The position numbers and the translations under genes were made by a program. Source: an uncultured Lachnoclostridium sp. (GTDB lineage: Bacteria > Bacillota > Clostridia > Lachnospirales > Lachnospiraceae). Taken from it: a stretch of DNA of 64,000 nt. The notes under the pieces are model-generated. The model had not been told where the DNA came from. It ran no database searches and saw only the letters and a program-made list of their open reading frames with translations. Location of the stretch: NCBI GenBank assembly GCA_944381625.1, contig CALWLW010000002.1, positions 62,001-126,000 on the forward strand. Reading direction: 5' to 3'. Shown piece by piece: positions 1-9,955 of the stretch (its first letter is position 1; each line of letters begins with the position of its first letter).

Positions 1-2
1 CC

Positions 3-3000
3 AATCCTCAATACTGCCACTCTTCCTATGAACTGAAGAGCTTCTCCTACCGGGCCTCCGCCATCGGAGACGCCACCAGGACGGAGAGCTTCGGCGCGGG
101 CACGCCCAACGGGGAGAAATATCTGGATATTGAGTTCTGGAGGAAGATACGGACTACGGCGGAGTGGAACCGGTACCTGTCCGCGGATCAGATCGACATG
201 ATCGGGAATTATGAGATAGCCGCGGATCTGGATTTTGCCGGCATGAGCGGAAGCCAGACGGCGGAGCTTGGCCGGAAGAACCTGGGCGGAGGGGAATATC
301 AGGCATTTTCCGGAGCGGTCCGCGGAGCTCAGGTGTCGGACGGAGCCGGCGGCACCCGCCCGGCGTCCATCCGGAACTACCCGGCGGAGAAGGGCTATGT
401 GATCGAGAGCATGGACGGCGGCCGGGTGGAGAATCTGCTGGTGGAGAACATCAGTTTTGAAGGCGCGCCTGCCGCTCAGGCCAGCAGAGGCTTTCTGGCT
501 CAGGCTTCCGGCAGTGAACTGAGTCACGTGCGCATGGAAGGCGTATCCATGCCGGGCGCGGCGGGCAGTGCGGGAGCGCTGGCGGGAACGCTTACGGAGT
601 GTACGGTGGAATACTGCTCTGCATCTGATGTGGAGATGGAATCCGCGGATTCGGAGCAGGGCGGAACCCTGATTCTGGGAGGCCTGCTGGGCAGTGCGGA
701 GAGAAGCACCGTTCAGCGCTGCTTCGTGTCCGGCCTGACGATGACGGCCAGGGCAGGCTCTGCCGCCGGCGGAATCGGCGGCCTGGCGGGCTGTCTCACC
801 GGCAACGGCGGGAAGCTCCAGGAGTGCTACGCGCAGGGGTCGATCGACAGCAGCTTCAGCGGCACCGGCGGCCTGGTGGGCATCGGCGGCAACAATATCA
901 GTCAGGTGTGGACGGACGTGTCCGTGCGGTCTTCCGCCAGCGGCATCGGCGGCATCCTGGGAAGTGCGGAGAGTTCGCTGTCCCTGAAGAGCGCGTTTGC
1001 GGCCGGGGAAGTATATTCCCAGACCGGTTCTCTGGACAATGTGGGCCGGCTCTACGGAAATGAGCTGGGCAGCGCGGTGGTAACCGCCAGCCGGGTCTAT
1101 GCGTATGAAGGACAGCTGATGAATGGACAGTCGGTAACTGACCGGCTGGACGCCCTGGCCCTTCTGGCCAGCGAGGACCTGTCCGGCAGCAGTGTGAGGG
1201 CCGGCTGGAGCCGCAGGCTGGGACTGGGCAGCGGCTGGCAGATCCAGGGGGCGGATTCACCGGAGGAGACGCCGGGGATGCTGCCCTGGCTCCTGGATGA
1301 AGACGGAGCGACCCCGCTTCCGGGCCAGAGCGTGACGATTCTCAGGGATCTGTCCCTGGAACTGAATCCGGTTGGATATGTGATTCAATCCGGAGGAGAG
1401 TATCCATACAAACTGTACGTATCCTTTGTACAGCCCATTGCGGACACTTTATATGAATACGGCAGCACGGTGATAGAGGGAATGGAAGCGGCAGATCCGT
1501 CGGATGCCTATCCCCTGAAGCTGAACACCCAGACATCAGTGGCCGACGGCACGGTGACCACAAGCTTTGAACTGTATACCAGGCTGAACAGCTATCAGGA
1601 CAATTACCGGGTGACGGTGCAGGTGAAGAGGGCGGACGGCAGCGTACAGAGTCTGAGCGGCGTACTGCAGTTTGCCGAGGAGGATGTTCCTTATCTGGAA
1701 ATCAGTAATATAGATGAGTGGAAACACTATCTGGGCAGCGGCTCCGGGGAACTGGGGCTTGGCCAGTCGTATCAGAATATTGCCATCACCGGCACAGTGG
1801 ACTTCAGCAGCCTTAGCAATGCGGAGCTGTCCGGTTATCTGAGCATCCGCGCCGGAAAGCTGAAGGGAGCAGGATCAGAGGCTGATCCTGCCATGCTGAC
1901 AGGGCTGGACTATACGGCCAGGAAGAGTGGAGAGGCGGTCTTTTCCGATATTACGGGAGCTGCTTCAGACATTACATTTAAAAATATGAAACTGGATGTC
2001 TCCGCCTACGGCGGGACCAATGTGGGCCTGATCAACCGTCTGCAGGGCAATGGCTCCGGCCTGGTATTTGAGAATGTTACGGTAGACGCCGGAACTGCGT
2101 CTCAGGTGGGCTGTATCGGCATCACGGAAGGCAGCCTGGACAATATCCGGCTGGATAATATCAGGATCACCGCCAGAGGCGATTATGTGGGCGGCCTGAC
2201 CGGCACTGTGCGGGGAAGTCTGACCAATATCGTGCTGGAAGGAACCGATACGGACTACGACCGGGCGGCGGATACTACCACCTATGGTTCCCAGGTGACT
2301 GTGGAGGGAAGTTATTCCAACACCGGAGGTATATGCGGTATCGGATACGGTCTGTTTGCTGACATCCAGGTGACGGGAACCAGCGTCCGGGGAAGGACCC
2401 AGGTGGGCGGCGTCAGCGGCCTCAGCAACCAGGGAGTCAATGAGCGGATCACCGTGGGAGCTCTGGGATATCAGGATAAAGACGGCGAGACGGTTCCCTA
2501 TGCGGTGGAAGTCGCGGCCTCCGGCAGTTCCAACTACGCGGCCGGCGTGAATGGCTTTATCCAGGTCAGCAGTTACAACGCTACGGTGAACCATTATGAG
2601 GAAGTGCAGGTGCTGAATACGTATGTCAGCGCCGGCAATTATGCGGGAGGCATCGGCACCAACGCCACTTATGCAGAGCACTGTCTGGTCGACGGCTGTT
2701 ACATCTATGCGTCCGGCAGTTATGCAGGAGGGATCAGTGCAACCTGGAGCACTGTAAATGATTCCATAATCCGCAACAGCCATATTCAGGCGGGCAATGA
2801 ACGCGCGGGCGGCGGCGGCGGTTATGCAGTGGCGGTGCTTAACAGTACATTCTATAAGAATACGGTGATTGCGGGCTCCTATGCCGGCGGAGTTCTGGGA
2901 ATGTCCTATGACAAAGAGATTCGGAACTGCAGCGTCACGGACTGCTATATTGGAAGTGAGAATGCCAACTATGCGGGAGGCCTCCTGGGAGGCCAGGTGT

Positions 3001-6000
3001 CGGATACAACCAGTGACCGTTACGTTTTAATTTATAACAGCTTCAGCAAAGATACCACAGTGACGGCCAATATAGGCGCGGGCGGCATTGTGGGAAAGGC
3101 TATGGGCAGCCGGTTCCAGGAACTGTATTCCAACGCGACGGTTGTGGCCAGAGAACGCGCAGGCGGCTTTGCCGGCGAGGGCATCGGATATATGATGAAC
3201 AATACTGCCTACCGCAGAATGGATCTGAAACACTTCTATTTTGCGGGAAGTGTGAAGGCGACCAGTACGTACGCGGGAGGTCTCTTCGGATACTACAGCC
3301 CCGGAGAGCAGGAGCGCAACAGCGACGGCAGTTTCTATCTGGGCGAGGCTCTGCCGGTGAGGTTTAACGATCCCACACTGGATGAGAGCGGCAATACACT
3401 GGACAGCAGCACCTATTTCGAAGGTATTGTGATCGCCAGCCAGTCGGTTTACAGCAACACATCAAGTACGCAGGCCGTGGTGGCGAACCATGTGAGCGAG
3501 AAAGGCTACCCGGAAACAGGAACCGCCGCCGGAGAGATCCCCAAACTCTATATCTGGGACGACGCAAATCCAGACAACCAGTCCCGGCTGGGAAGCCAGA
3601 AGGTTACCAGTTCGGAGCTGGCGACGGAAGCGTTCTGGATCGATGCCGGATTTGCCGGCACCTACTGGAACTTCCTGGGACTGGGCGAGGGCGCGGCCGC
3701 GGACGCGGCGATCCTGCCCCAGGGCACGCCGGGAACCCTGCTGCTGAATACAGAAGAGCTGACAGACGGCAAGCAATATGAAGTGGAAGTCATGGCGGAT
3801 ACTTATGTGCAGAATGAGGATCTGGTACTCTGGCTGGACGCCCTGAACAACACGGGCGAGGGCTGGGACCCGGATGCGGCATACTGGACCAACCTGGCTT
3901 CCGAGGACGGGGAAAGCTACCAGCTGAGGAACTTTGCAGAAGGAAGCTGGAAGAGCAACGGCCTGTATTTCGCCGGCGGTTCCCAGTATCTGGATACTGT
4001 GGATAATGGAACGCTGGGATCACAAAAACGAAAGGACAATCAGGGCAGGGAGTATACGGCGGCCACGATCAGCTTTATGCTGAAGCTGGACGATGGCAAC
4101 TATGCAAAGGACAATTATCTGTTATATGGCCGGAGCACTACGCAGGGCGGCTTTTTGCTGCGGTTTTACAATACTGGAAGAACATATTTATGGGTGGATA
4201 ATTCAGACATATTGAGGAACGGCACTGGCACTGACTTGCCGAATGGCTGGACCTCCGGATATCCTGCGCTGTATAAGGCTGACAGTGGAAAAAATATCGC
4301 GGACAAATATGTACAGCTGACCCTGGTGATCCGGACCTATCTGCAGGATACGGGCAACCGGGTGGAAACGGATATTTATCTGGATGAAGAGAAGTTTGGG
4401 ACCATCAGCCAGACCGGCGGATTTGAGAGCCGGTACGGCAACCTGCTGCGGCTGGGCGTCGGTTCAAGCACAGATACATATGGTTCCATCAAAGGCACAC
4501 TGGGCAGCGTCATGGCCTACGACTGTGCGCTGACGGAAGCCGAAATCGCGCAGAACTCCAGGGTCAACCATCTGCGGTACGACACCGGTTCGGGCCGGGT
4601 GAACGGCGCTGACAGCAGCGGAAGCACATCCGTGAAAAAATCCATTACTGTCACCGGCGGGGAGACGGAGCTGAAGCTGATGGAGACTGAACTGGAAAGT
4701 CTGGGAATCAAAGAGGCAGAACAGGAAGGACGCCAGCTCTACGTGAGGATTAAGCAGGATGACGGCAGTTACCTGGGCGCCGGAGTGACCTGGCCGCTGG
4801 GCATCCATGCACCGGCAGTGAAGAGTACGGCATATCGGGATAAGGAGGAAACAACACTTGCGCCCGATGTGGACGAGAACGCTTCTGCGGGAACGGGTGG
4901 TACAGTCTCCGCAACCGGAAGCGGCTGGGATTTTGACAACATGCCGTATGTGAAGGTGAAAGCGGATAATTCCAGTGCATTGAGCAACATCACGTATCAG
5001 TGGTACAGCAGCCATCTGGGCGGCTACGACGGAACGCCCATAGAGGGCGAGAATTCGGATACGCTGCGGCTGACCGGTAACGGGTACTATTACTGCCGCG
5101 TGACGGCCACGGAGTCTTATACGGAAGCTGGCACCGGAGCGATTAAAGAACGCACCGTGTACGGCTACAGCAAGGTATACCGCCACAGCACGGAAGGCTA
5201 TATGCCCTATGTGCGCGGCCGCAATACTCCGCGTCTGACACTGCCGGCACAGGAGGGCCTGTATGAAGTGGATGGAGCCCTGTATCCGTACAGCACGACA
5301 GATTCGGTATACAGCGGAGGCGTTCCACTGCCCGGAAGCGGCGCGGGAACGTTCAGCCTGATGCGTGCGCTGTGGCTGGGAGGACGGGCTTCCGAGCCTG
5401 CGCCCGCCGTGAGGGCCTACGCGTCCGGAGCGAACCTTCTGAATCTGGAATTTGACAGCAATATCCCGTACCGGGACGACACGTATCTGGGCGGATGCTG
5501 GTTTACCGTGGAGGCAGATGGCGCAGATGTGGCGCTGACCCAGGAGGAAGGCGCGAACACGGCGTTGACTCAGGAGTACGGTGCGGCGAAGGGCCTGATA
5601 CCGGTGAGCTTCACGGATGAAGAAGGACGGCAGAGGACGGGCTATTACATTGACGAACGGGTCTACACCCTGCGGTATGATTTCCAGACGGAGCTGACCG
5701 TGACCACCTGGTCGGAATTCTACGACGCGGTGAGCGGCGAAAGCTATCTGGATTCCCAGACCTGTCAGGTGACGCCGGAAGAGACGGCGCGCCGGGTGGT
5801 TACCTGGGACGATGAATATGCCTACATCAACAACAAGGATATGCTGAACGGAAGTATGGGCCGGATCGAATGCGAAGGCGGGTTTGTCAACCTGTACGGC
5901 GCGGAAGCGCTGACTGCCGACGGCAGGCTGCTGGATCTGCGCCAGGCCGCGGAAGCGGCGGAAGAGGCAGAGGCTGCGAAAGCCGCCGAAGGCGCCGGAA

Positions 6001-7529
6001 GCGAGGAGCCTGATGGAGGCGGAACTGACAGCGCCGGCGAGGCGTATGTCAGCGAAGGCGAAACCTCCGGAAGCGCCGGAGGAACTGCCGGAAGCAGTGG
6101 CGAAGCCGCCGGAGACAGCATTCTTCAGGATCTGGTTTATGAGGACGCGGGAAGCAGCTTTACGGTACTGAGCATGAGCAATCCGCTGTTTACAGGAAGC
6201 TACGGAGAGTTTGGCATCGAGACCTACGCTGGATTTACCTGTACCACAAGAGGAGAGGAGCGTTATACCAGTTCCCGCCAGCTCTTTGTGAAGAACGGCC
6301 AGCTGTTTACTTCCGGAACACTGAGTGCGGACAGTCTGCCGGTACAGGACGGCTATATACTGGATACTTATCAGGATTACCGCTATCTGACGGTGCTGAA
6401 TGCCGGAGGAAAGAGGGATCTGGAGGATCTGGAACAGCCGGTTCACTATCCGTCCGGATTTGCAAATTATAATATTTCGCATATTTCCAATACGCTGGAG
6501 AACAGCGAAGACAGCCATATCGTCATGGGATGCTATGAACATGGCGGAATCTGGGGATTCAATTACTTTACCGGAGAGTGGCTGGATCTGGATTCGGATG
6601 CGGATACCACGAACTTTGCGGCATATCTGCTGGGAACGGTTCGGGCAAGATTCTTCAATACGGTTCCAAGGGCAAATGACGCTTACGAGCAGGCTCTGGA
6701 TCTGGAGACCAATATCGGCGTTTATCTGCTGGAGAATGGCGATGAACTGCCGGCAGGAGCGGTGAGCGGCTATGGAGATACAGTGGACGACGGCTCTTTG
6801 CTGAGTCTTGAGCAGGAGTATGCGGCGGAGACGGATCTTACGGGCGTTACCAATGCCAACGGCGATGTGGCCGAGCCCGGCGACCCCACGCAGGAGGAAG
6901 GCAGTGCGCTGGCCGCAGATCCGGAGAATACGGCAGTTGCAGGCGAGGACCGGGCGAAGGCCGATCCGGAATCGGACGACAGCAGTTCCGGCGTGATTCA
7001 CCAAAGACCGGAGGAAGAGACAGAGACATTCCTGGCGGAAGGCGAGCCCGGCGAACTGGCTGGCTTCACCGGAGGCTGGGATGCGGAAGAACCGGAGGCG
7101 CCGGAACCTGGTACGCCGGCAGATGAGGAAGGCCCGGAAGTATCGGGCGGCCGCACAGAGGAATATGACGATCCGGAGGAACTTACGGACGGAGTTTCCG
7201 AAGCGGACGGAACCGCCAAAGGACAGAACGAAGGCGGAACCACACCGGGCGGCGAACTTGTGACGGTGTACGACGCGTCCAGCGGAAGCTATGGAGTCTA
7301 TGACGCGGAAGATCTTCTGACCGCGTCGGACGAAGAACTGATGACCATGGATGCGAAACTGGCCGGACTGGGAGTGGATATGACGGTGGTAAGGATCGAT
7401 AATTCACGGAACCTGACGGAACAGGAACAGTGGGGCATGGAGATTCTGCTTGCGGTATCCGGAGGCGTTCTGGTACTGCTGGGAGGCCTGCTCTACGTAC
7501 ATCACAGAAAAGTAAAAATAAGAAGGTAG
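3..7529 (+). CDS. Giant cell-surface protein with GLUG-type repeats and a LamG-like domain, 5' partial
   Basis: The reading frame is open from base 3, so the true start lies before the window; the ATG at 198 is internal. About 2,508 codons are visible. The first part has many glycine-rich repeats spaced roughly 30-45 residues apart (GGLVG, GGILG, YAGGVLG, YAGGLLG, RAGGFAG, YAGGLFG), typical of GLUG motifs in secreted adhesins and beta-helical proteins. A concanavalin/LamG-like segment (LVLWLDALNN, LYFAGGSQYLD) lies at about 3820-4590. An acidic Glu/Gly/Ser/Ala-rich stretch (about 5950-6110 and 6840-7250) looks like a wall-spanning spacer. The C-terminus is a hydrophobic helix followed by HHRKVKIRR, a membrane anchor with a basic stop-transfer. 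No LPxTG motif was seen. Inferred role: surface adhesin or glycan-binding protein. An inverted repeat follows the stop. Confidence 0.8.
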   Translation, partial: NPQYCHSSYELKSFSYRASAIGDATRTESFGAGTPNGEKYLDIEFWRKIRTTAEWNRYLSADQIDMIGNYEIAADLDFAGMSGSQTAELGRKNLGGGEYQAFSGAVRGAQVSDGAGGTRPASIRNYPAEKGYVIESMDGGRVENLLVENISFEGAPAAQASRGFLAQASGSELSHVRMEGVSMPGAAGSAGALAGTLTECTVEYCSASDVEMESADSEQGGTLILGGLLGSAERSTVQRCFVSGLTMTARAGSAAGGIGGLAGCLTGNGGKLQECYAQGSIDSSFSGTGGLVGIGGNNISQVWTDVSVRSSASGIGGILGSAESSLSLKSAFAAGEVYSQTGSLDNVGRLYGNELGSAVVTASRVYAYEGQLMNGQSVTDRLDALALLASEDLSGSSVRAGWSRRLGLGSGWQIQGADSPEETPGMLPWLLDEDGATPLPGQSVTILRDLSLELNPVGYVIQSGGEYPYKLYVSFVQPIADTLYEYGSTVIEGMEAADPSDAYPLKLNTQTSVADGTVTTSFELYTRLNSYQDNYRVTVQVKRADGSVQSLSGVLQFAEEDVPYLEISNIDEWKHYLGSGSGELGLGQSYQNIAITGTVDFSSLSNAELSGYLSIRAGKLKGAGSEADPAMLTGLDYTARKSGEAVFSDITGAASDITFKNMKLDVSAYGGTNVGLINRLQGNGSGLVFENVTVDAGTASQVGCIGITEGSLDNIRLDNIRITARGDYVGGLTGTVRGSLTNIVLEGTDTDYDRAADTTTYGSQVTVEGSYSNTGGICGIGYGLFADIQVTGTSVRGRTQVGGVSGLSNQGVNERITVGALGYQDKDGETVPYAVEVAASGSSNYAAGVNGFIQVSSYNATVNHYEEVQVLNTYVSAGNYAGGIGTNATYAEHCLVDGCYIYASGSYAGGISATWSTVNDSIIRNSHIQAGNERAGGGGGYAVAVLNSTFYKNTVIAGSYAGGVLGMSYDKEIRNCSVTDCYIGSENANYAGGLLGGQVSDTTSDRYVLIYNSFSKDTTVTANIGAGGIVGKAMGSRFQELYSNATVVARERAGGFAGEGIGYMMNNTAYRRMDLKHFYFAGSVKATSTYAGGLFGYYSPGEQERNSDGSFYLGEALPVRFNDPTLDESGNTLDSSTYFEGIVIASQSVYSNTSSTQAVVANHVSEKGYPETGTAAGEIPKLYIWDDANPDNQSRLGSQKVTSSELATEAFWIDAGFAGTYWNFLGLGEGAAADAAILPQGTPGTLLLNTEELTDGKQYEVEVMADTYVQNEDLVLWLDALNNTGEGWDPDAAYWTNLASEDGESYQLRNFAEGSWKSNGLYFAGGSQYLDTVDNGTLGSQKRKDNQGREYTAATISFMLKLDDGNYAKDNYLLYGRSTTQGGFLLRFYNTGRTYLWVDNSDILRNGTGTDLPNGWTSGYPALYKADSGKNIADKYVQLTLVIRTYLQDTGNRVETDIYLDEEKFGTISQTGGFESRYGNLLRLGVGSSTDTYGSIKGTLGSVMAYDCALTEAEIAQNSRVNHLRYDTGSGRVNGADSSGSTSVKKSITVTGGETELKLMETELESLGIKEAEQEGRQLYVRIKQDDGSYLGAGVTWPLGIHAPAVKSTAYRDKEETTLAPDVDENASAGTGGTVSATGSGWDFDNMPYVKVKADNSSALSNITYQWYSSHLGGYDGTPIEGENSDTLRLTGNGYYYCRVTATESYTEAGTGAIKERTVYGYSKVYRHSTEGYMPYVRGRNTPRLTLPAQEGLYEVDGALYPYSTTDSVYSGGVPLPGSGAGTFSLMRALWLGGRASEPAPAVRAYASGANLLNLEFDSNIPYRDDTYLGGCWFTVEADGADVALTQEEGANTALTQEYGAAKGLIPVSFTDEEGRQRTGYYIDERVYTLRYDFQTELTVTTWSEFYDAVSGESYLDSQTCQVTPEETARRVVTWDDEYAYINNKDMLNGSMGRIECEGGFVNLYGAEALTADGRLLDLRQAAEAAEEAEAAKAAEGAGSEEPDGGGTDSAGEAYVSEGETSGSAGGTAGSSGEAAGDSILQDLVYEDAGSSFTVLSMSNPLFTGSYGEFGIETYAGFTCTTRGEERYTSSRQLFVKNGQLFTSGTLSADSLPVQDGYILDTYQDYRYLTVLNAGGKRDLEDLEQPVHYPSGFANYNISHISNTLENSEDSHIVMGCYEHGGIWGFNYFTGEWLDLDSDADTTNFAAYLLGTVRARFFNTVPRANDAYEQALDLETNIGVYLLENGDELPAGAVSGYGDTVDDGSLLSLEQEYAAETDLTGVTNANGDVAEPGDPTQEEGSALAADPENTAVAGEDRAKADPESDDSSSGVIHQRPEEETETFLAEGEPGELAGFTGGWDAEEPEAPEPGTPADEEGPEVSGGRTEEYDDPEELTDGVSEADGTAKGQNEGGTTPGGELVTVYDASSGSYGVYDAEDLLTASDEELMTMDAKLAGLGVDMTVVRIDNSRNLTEQEQWGMEILLAVSGGVLVLLGGLLYVHHRKVKIRR

Positions 7530-7542
7530 TAATACCGAAAGG

Positions 7543-7581
7543 CCAGCCGCGGCGCGGAGCATGTCTCCACGCCGCGGCTGG
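7543..7581 (+). terminator. Inverted repeat after the surface protein gene, probable terminator
   Basis: CCAGCCGCGGCG pairs perfectly with CGCCGCGGCTGG across a 15-nt loop, 14 bp after the stop codon. Only a short T-containing stretch follows, so intrinsic termination is likely but not textbook. Confidence 0.6.
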
Positions 7582-7671
7582 TATTTAGAGATGAGAGAAG
7601 TTATGGGGACAAGGGCTGACAAGTTATGATAAAATTAGAAATAATATACACAGGATAAAAGGAGGTTGACC

Positions 7672-8274
7672 ATGTTCCAACTATCACCACTTACAACGGA
7701 AAATCTGATCGAGGTTTCAGGAATTTTGGGGACGTTCCTGACTGTTTTTATCAGTATCCGGTTAGCGGGTGCAACTTTAAAAAATGCTTTAATTGAGCAA
7801 AAGACGGAAAATACTTTAAAAAGAATTGACACATTGCCGGATATTTTAATGAATTTCATTGAAAGCAACACGGAATTGATTGTATGTTGGATAGAAGAAC
7901 AGAATAATGCGGGAAATCAAAATAATCAAAACAAAATAAGGAGAAAAAAAGCCAGTGAAAAATATGATGCTTCATTAAAGGATTTAGAGAAAATACTGCT
8001 GATGTATGGTTCAAAAGAAGCGGTCAAACTGTTGCATGAACTTGTAACTCTGATGAGAAGTATCGTTAATGATAGAAAGACGCTCGCACTGTCTTATCTT
8101 TATTCTTTACTGGTTCTCCTGTGTGCCCAAATCCGGCATGATTTAACTGGTGTCGATATTGATTTTATTTATTATTATGATTTGCTGGTTCCCCAAATGA
8201 CCGATGGCGAAAAAGGCGTTTATAATTTTGCGCAACAATATATCGAAAAATTTAATCTGCCTCTGAAAATTTAA
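7672..8274 (+). CDS. Hypothetical single-pass membrane protein
   Basis: I do not recognise this 200-residue protein. The start is the ATG at 7672, six bases after a GGAGG at 7661-7665; an in-frame TTG at 7666 is less likely. The N-terminus has one hydrophobic segment (about residues 12-30, containing GILGTFLTVFISIRLAG). A mostly helical, Asn/Lys/Gln-rich soluble part follows, with a second moderately hydrophobic stretch near ALSYLYSLLVLLC. The gene is clearly more AT-rich than the surface-protein gene before it, which suggests a different origin. It stands alone and co-oriented, followed by the first Rpn gene after a 484-bp gap. Confidence 0.6.
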   Translation: MFQLSPLTTENLIEVSGILGTFLTVFISIRLAGATLKNALIEQKTENTLKRIDTLPDILMNFIESNTELIVCWIEEQNNAGNQNNQNKIRRKKASEKYDASLKDLEKILLMYGSKEAVKLLHELVTLMRSIVNDRKTLALSYLYSLLVLLCAQIRHDLTGVDIDFIYYYDLLVPQMTDGEKGVYNFAQQYIEKFNLPLKI

Positions 8275-8551
8275 TTCAGTATTATTTTTGCTGTGCCGGA
8301 ATTAAGAACAGATGGGGGATTTGGGACAGAATAGTGACTGGATTTATGCTGAAAGATGGTATTTACAACACTATATTTTTGCACCTGCAGCGGGAAAGAT
8401 AGACAAAAATTCACGTTCTGTGCTATACTGTCCATGCGGGAATACAGCCTTTCTTGTCTGGTTTTTCTGGTCGCTGAACCACAACACAGAAACTGTACTC
8501 CCGTCTTTTTACGTTTTCATCTGTCGTCCCCATCGACAAAAAAATCCGGTC
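8275..8551. other. Intergenic stretch with no gene seen
   Basis: AT-rich DNA between the membrane protein and the promoter of the first Rpn gene. Short open frames cross it on the plus strand, but none has a convincing ribosome site or composition. I see no gene in it. Confidence 0.5.
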
Positions 8552-8580
8552 TTGTATGTAGCCGCTCCTTATGGTACAAT
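8552..8580 (+). promoter_or_regulatory. Promoter of the first Rpn gene
   Basis: TTGTAT (8552-8557) and TACAAT (8575-8580) with a 17-bp spacer match a vegetative sigma-A promoter. The third Rpn copy has the same arrangement at 16921-16949, with the -10 box at the same distance (23 bp) from the shared palindrome. Confidence 0.7.
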
Positions 8581-8603
8581 TTACTCATAGAAATCGGAAT
8601 TCC

Positions 8604-8617
8604 GGTGAGATCTCACC
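8604..8617. promoter_or_regulatory. Perfect palindrome GGTGAGATCTCACC in the Rpn leader, copy 1
   Basis: A 14-bp perfect palindrome starts 23 bp after the -10 box, inside the predicted 5' leader. The identical site precedes all three Rpn genes in this window (also 10102 and 16973). Conservation and symmetry suggest an operator for a dimeric repressor, a nuclease or recombinase site, or an RNA hairpin. Which of these applies cannot be decided from sequence alone. Confidence 0.7.
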
Positions 8618-8758
8618 ACGTTTCCCAAATGTTGCCAGTTATTATATTTATCGATATGTACACGGAAGACTCTTTTTGCGCGCAGGCCTTTCACGTTTTT
8701 GCGTACAGGCTTTTTTCGTGTAATATCTGCCTGAGAGGAGGCTGTTTCGAACAGAGAT

Positions 8759-9955
8759 ATGAGCAGAGATAAAGAGAAAAATGCGAATACAGATGTAACT
8801 ATAAATGCGAATACAAATATAAGTACAAAGAATTATCCGCCCGCCCCAGCGACTGTCTGGAAACGTCCGCCCGATACACGAGAGGAAATGCTGGAGAAAG
8901 TAGAAGATAGCCCGGAACTTCGAAATCCATACCGCCGTCTTCCCTCACCTCTCCGGGAGCGCTTTCTGGACTTTCTCCGCGGAGCCAGGACGCTGCCCCT
9001 TACCTATGATCCTTTTTTCAAAGCCATTTTCGATCCCAGACTGCATCCGGAACGTCTGTCCGGCCTGATCTCCAGTCTTCTGGGAATCCCCGTAAAAGTA
9101 AAAGAAATCCTTCCAACAGAAGACCGGATGCTGGACGGAGAGTCCCTGCTGATCATGGACGTGCTGGTGGAACTGGAAGACGGCTCCCTGACCAACGTGG
9201 AGATCCAGAAGGTGCCGTATGCCTTTCCTGCCGAGCGCATGACCTGTTACTCATCAGATCTGGTCATGCGTCAGTATGCCCGTACCAAATCCCTGAGGGG
9301 CGACAAGTTTTCTTACCGGGACATGCGGAAGGTGTATACCATCGTCATCTTTGAGAACAGCGCGGGGAATTTCCATCGGATGCCGGAGACGTACATCCAC
9401 CGGGGAAGGATCACCTTTGATACAGGCCTGGAGATGGAATTCCTGCAGGAATACTGCCTGATCGCCCTTGACGTGTTCCGACAAATCCCGTATGCTGTAA
9501 ATAGGAACGAACAGACGGCATGGCTGTCCCTTCTGGTCACGGAAACAGTGGAGGAAGCCGAAAAATTGATGACAGAATACCCCTGGCTGGAAGAGATATA
9601 CAAGGAGATCGCCATGCTGCGCCAGAGGCCGGAGGAGGTGCTGCATATGTTTTCGGAAGCGCTGAGGATCATGGACCGCAACACGGTGAAATATATGGTG
9701 GAAGAACAGCAGAAGGAGCTGGAGGAGCAGAAAAAGGAGCTGGCCAGGAAGCAGCGCCAGATCAATGATCAGCAGGAACAATTGGGGGAGAAACAGCGAA
9801 AAATCGATGACCAGCAGGAACAATTGGGGGAGAAACAGCGTCAAATCGATGACCAGCAGGAACAGCTGACGGATCAGCAAAGACAATTGTTTGAAAAAGA
9901 TCAGGAAATCCGTGTGTTGAGGGAACAACTGGCCAAAATGAATCAGAAAGAATGA
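8759..9955 (+). CDS. Rpn-family PD-(D/E)XK nuclease/putative transposase, copy 1
   Basis: This 398-residue protein belongs to the recombination-promoting nuclease (Rpn) / PD-(D/E)XK transposase-like family. The core (about residues 75-300) holds the expected catalytic pattern: Asp134 in LIMDVLVELEDG and the E-x-Q motif NVEIQ with Glu148 and Gln150. The N-terminus is short and Asn/Thr-rich. The C-terminus (about residue 315 on) is a Glu/Gln-rich coiled coil built from three 14-residue repeats. The GGAGG at 8737-8741 sits 17 nt before the ATG, unusually far. Family knowledge: Rpn proteins are DNA endonucleases that raise RecA-independent recombination. Copies 2 and 3 are at 10260 and 17102. Confidence 0.85.
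   Translation: MSRDKEKNANTDVTINANTNISTKNYPPAPATVWKRPPDTREEMLEKVEDSPELRNPYRRLPSPLRERFLDFLRGARTLPLTYDPFFKAIFDPRLHPERLSGLISSLLGIPVKVKEILPTEDRMLDGESLLIMDVLVELEDGSLTNVEIQKVPYAFPAERMTCYSSDLVMRQYARTKSLRGDKFSYRDMRKVYTIVIFENSAGNFHRMPETYIHRGRITFDTGLEMEFLQEYCLIALDVFRQIPYAVNRNEQTAWLSLLVTETVEEAEKLMTEYPWLEEIYKEIAMLRQRPEEVLHMFSEALRIMDRNTVKYMVEEQQKELEEQKKELARKQRQINDQQEQLGEKQRKIDDQQEQLGEKQRQIDDQQEQLTDQQRQLFEKDQEIRVLREQLAKMNQKE
9752..9877 (+). repeat. Three 42-bp tandem repeats in the Rpn copy 1 coiled-coil tail
   Basis: Units start at 9752, 9794 and 9836, each beginning CAGCG and encoding a 14-residue Gln/Glu-rich block (IDDQQEQLGEKQR type). Copy 2 has the same array at 11292-11417. Copy 3 has a rearranged Gln/Glu tail instead. 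Confidence 0.8.

Noticed and set aside
4464-7004. Open frame of 846 codons on the minus strand inside the surface-protein gene
   Set aside because: Composition and lack of motifs or ribosome site show it is a shadow of the plus-strand repeats.
8312-8772. Two short plus-strand frames before Rpn copy 1
   Set aside because: Both run through the promoter and palindrome region, have no ribosome site, and are not kept before copies 2 and 3.
9254-9928. Leu/Phe-rich minus-strand frame in Rpn copy 1, and its partner in copy 2
   Set aside because: It looks like a membrane protein only because the plus strand encodes Gln/Glu repeats; no ribosome site.
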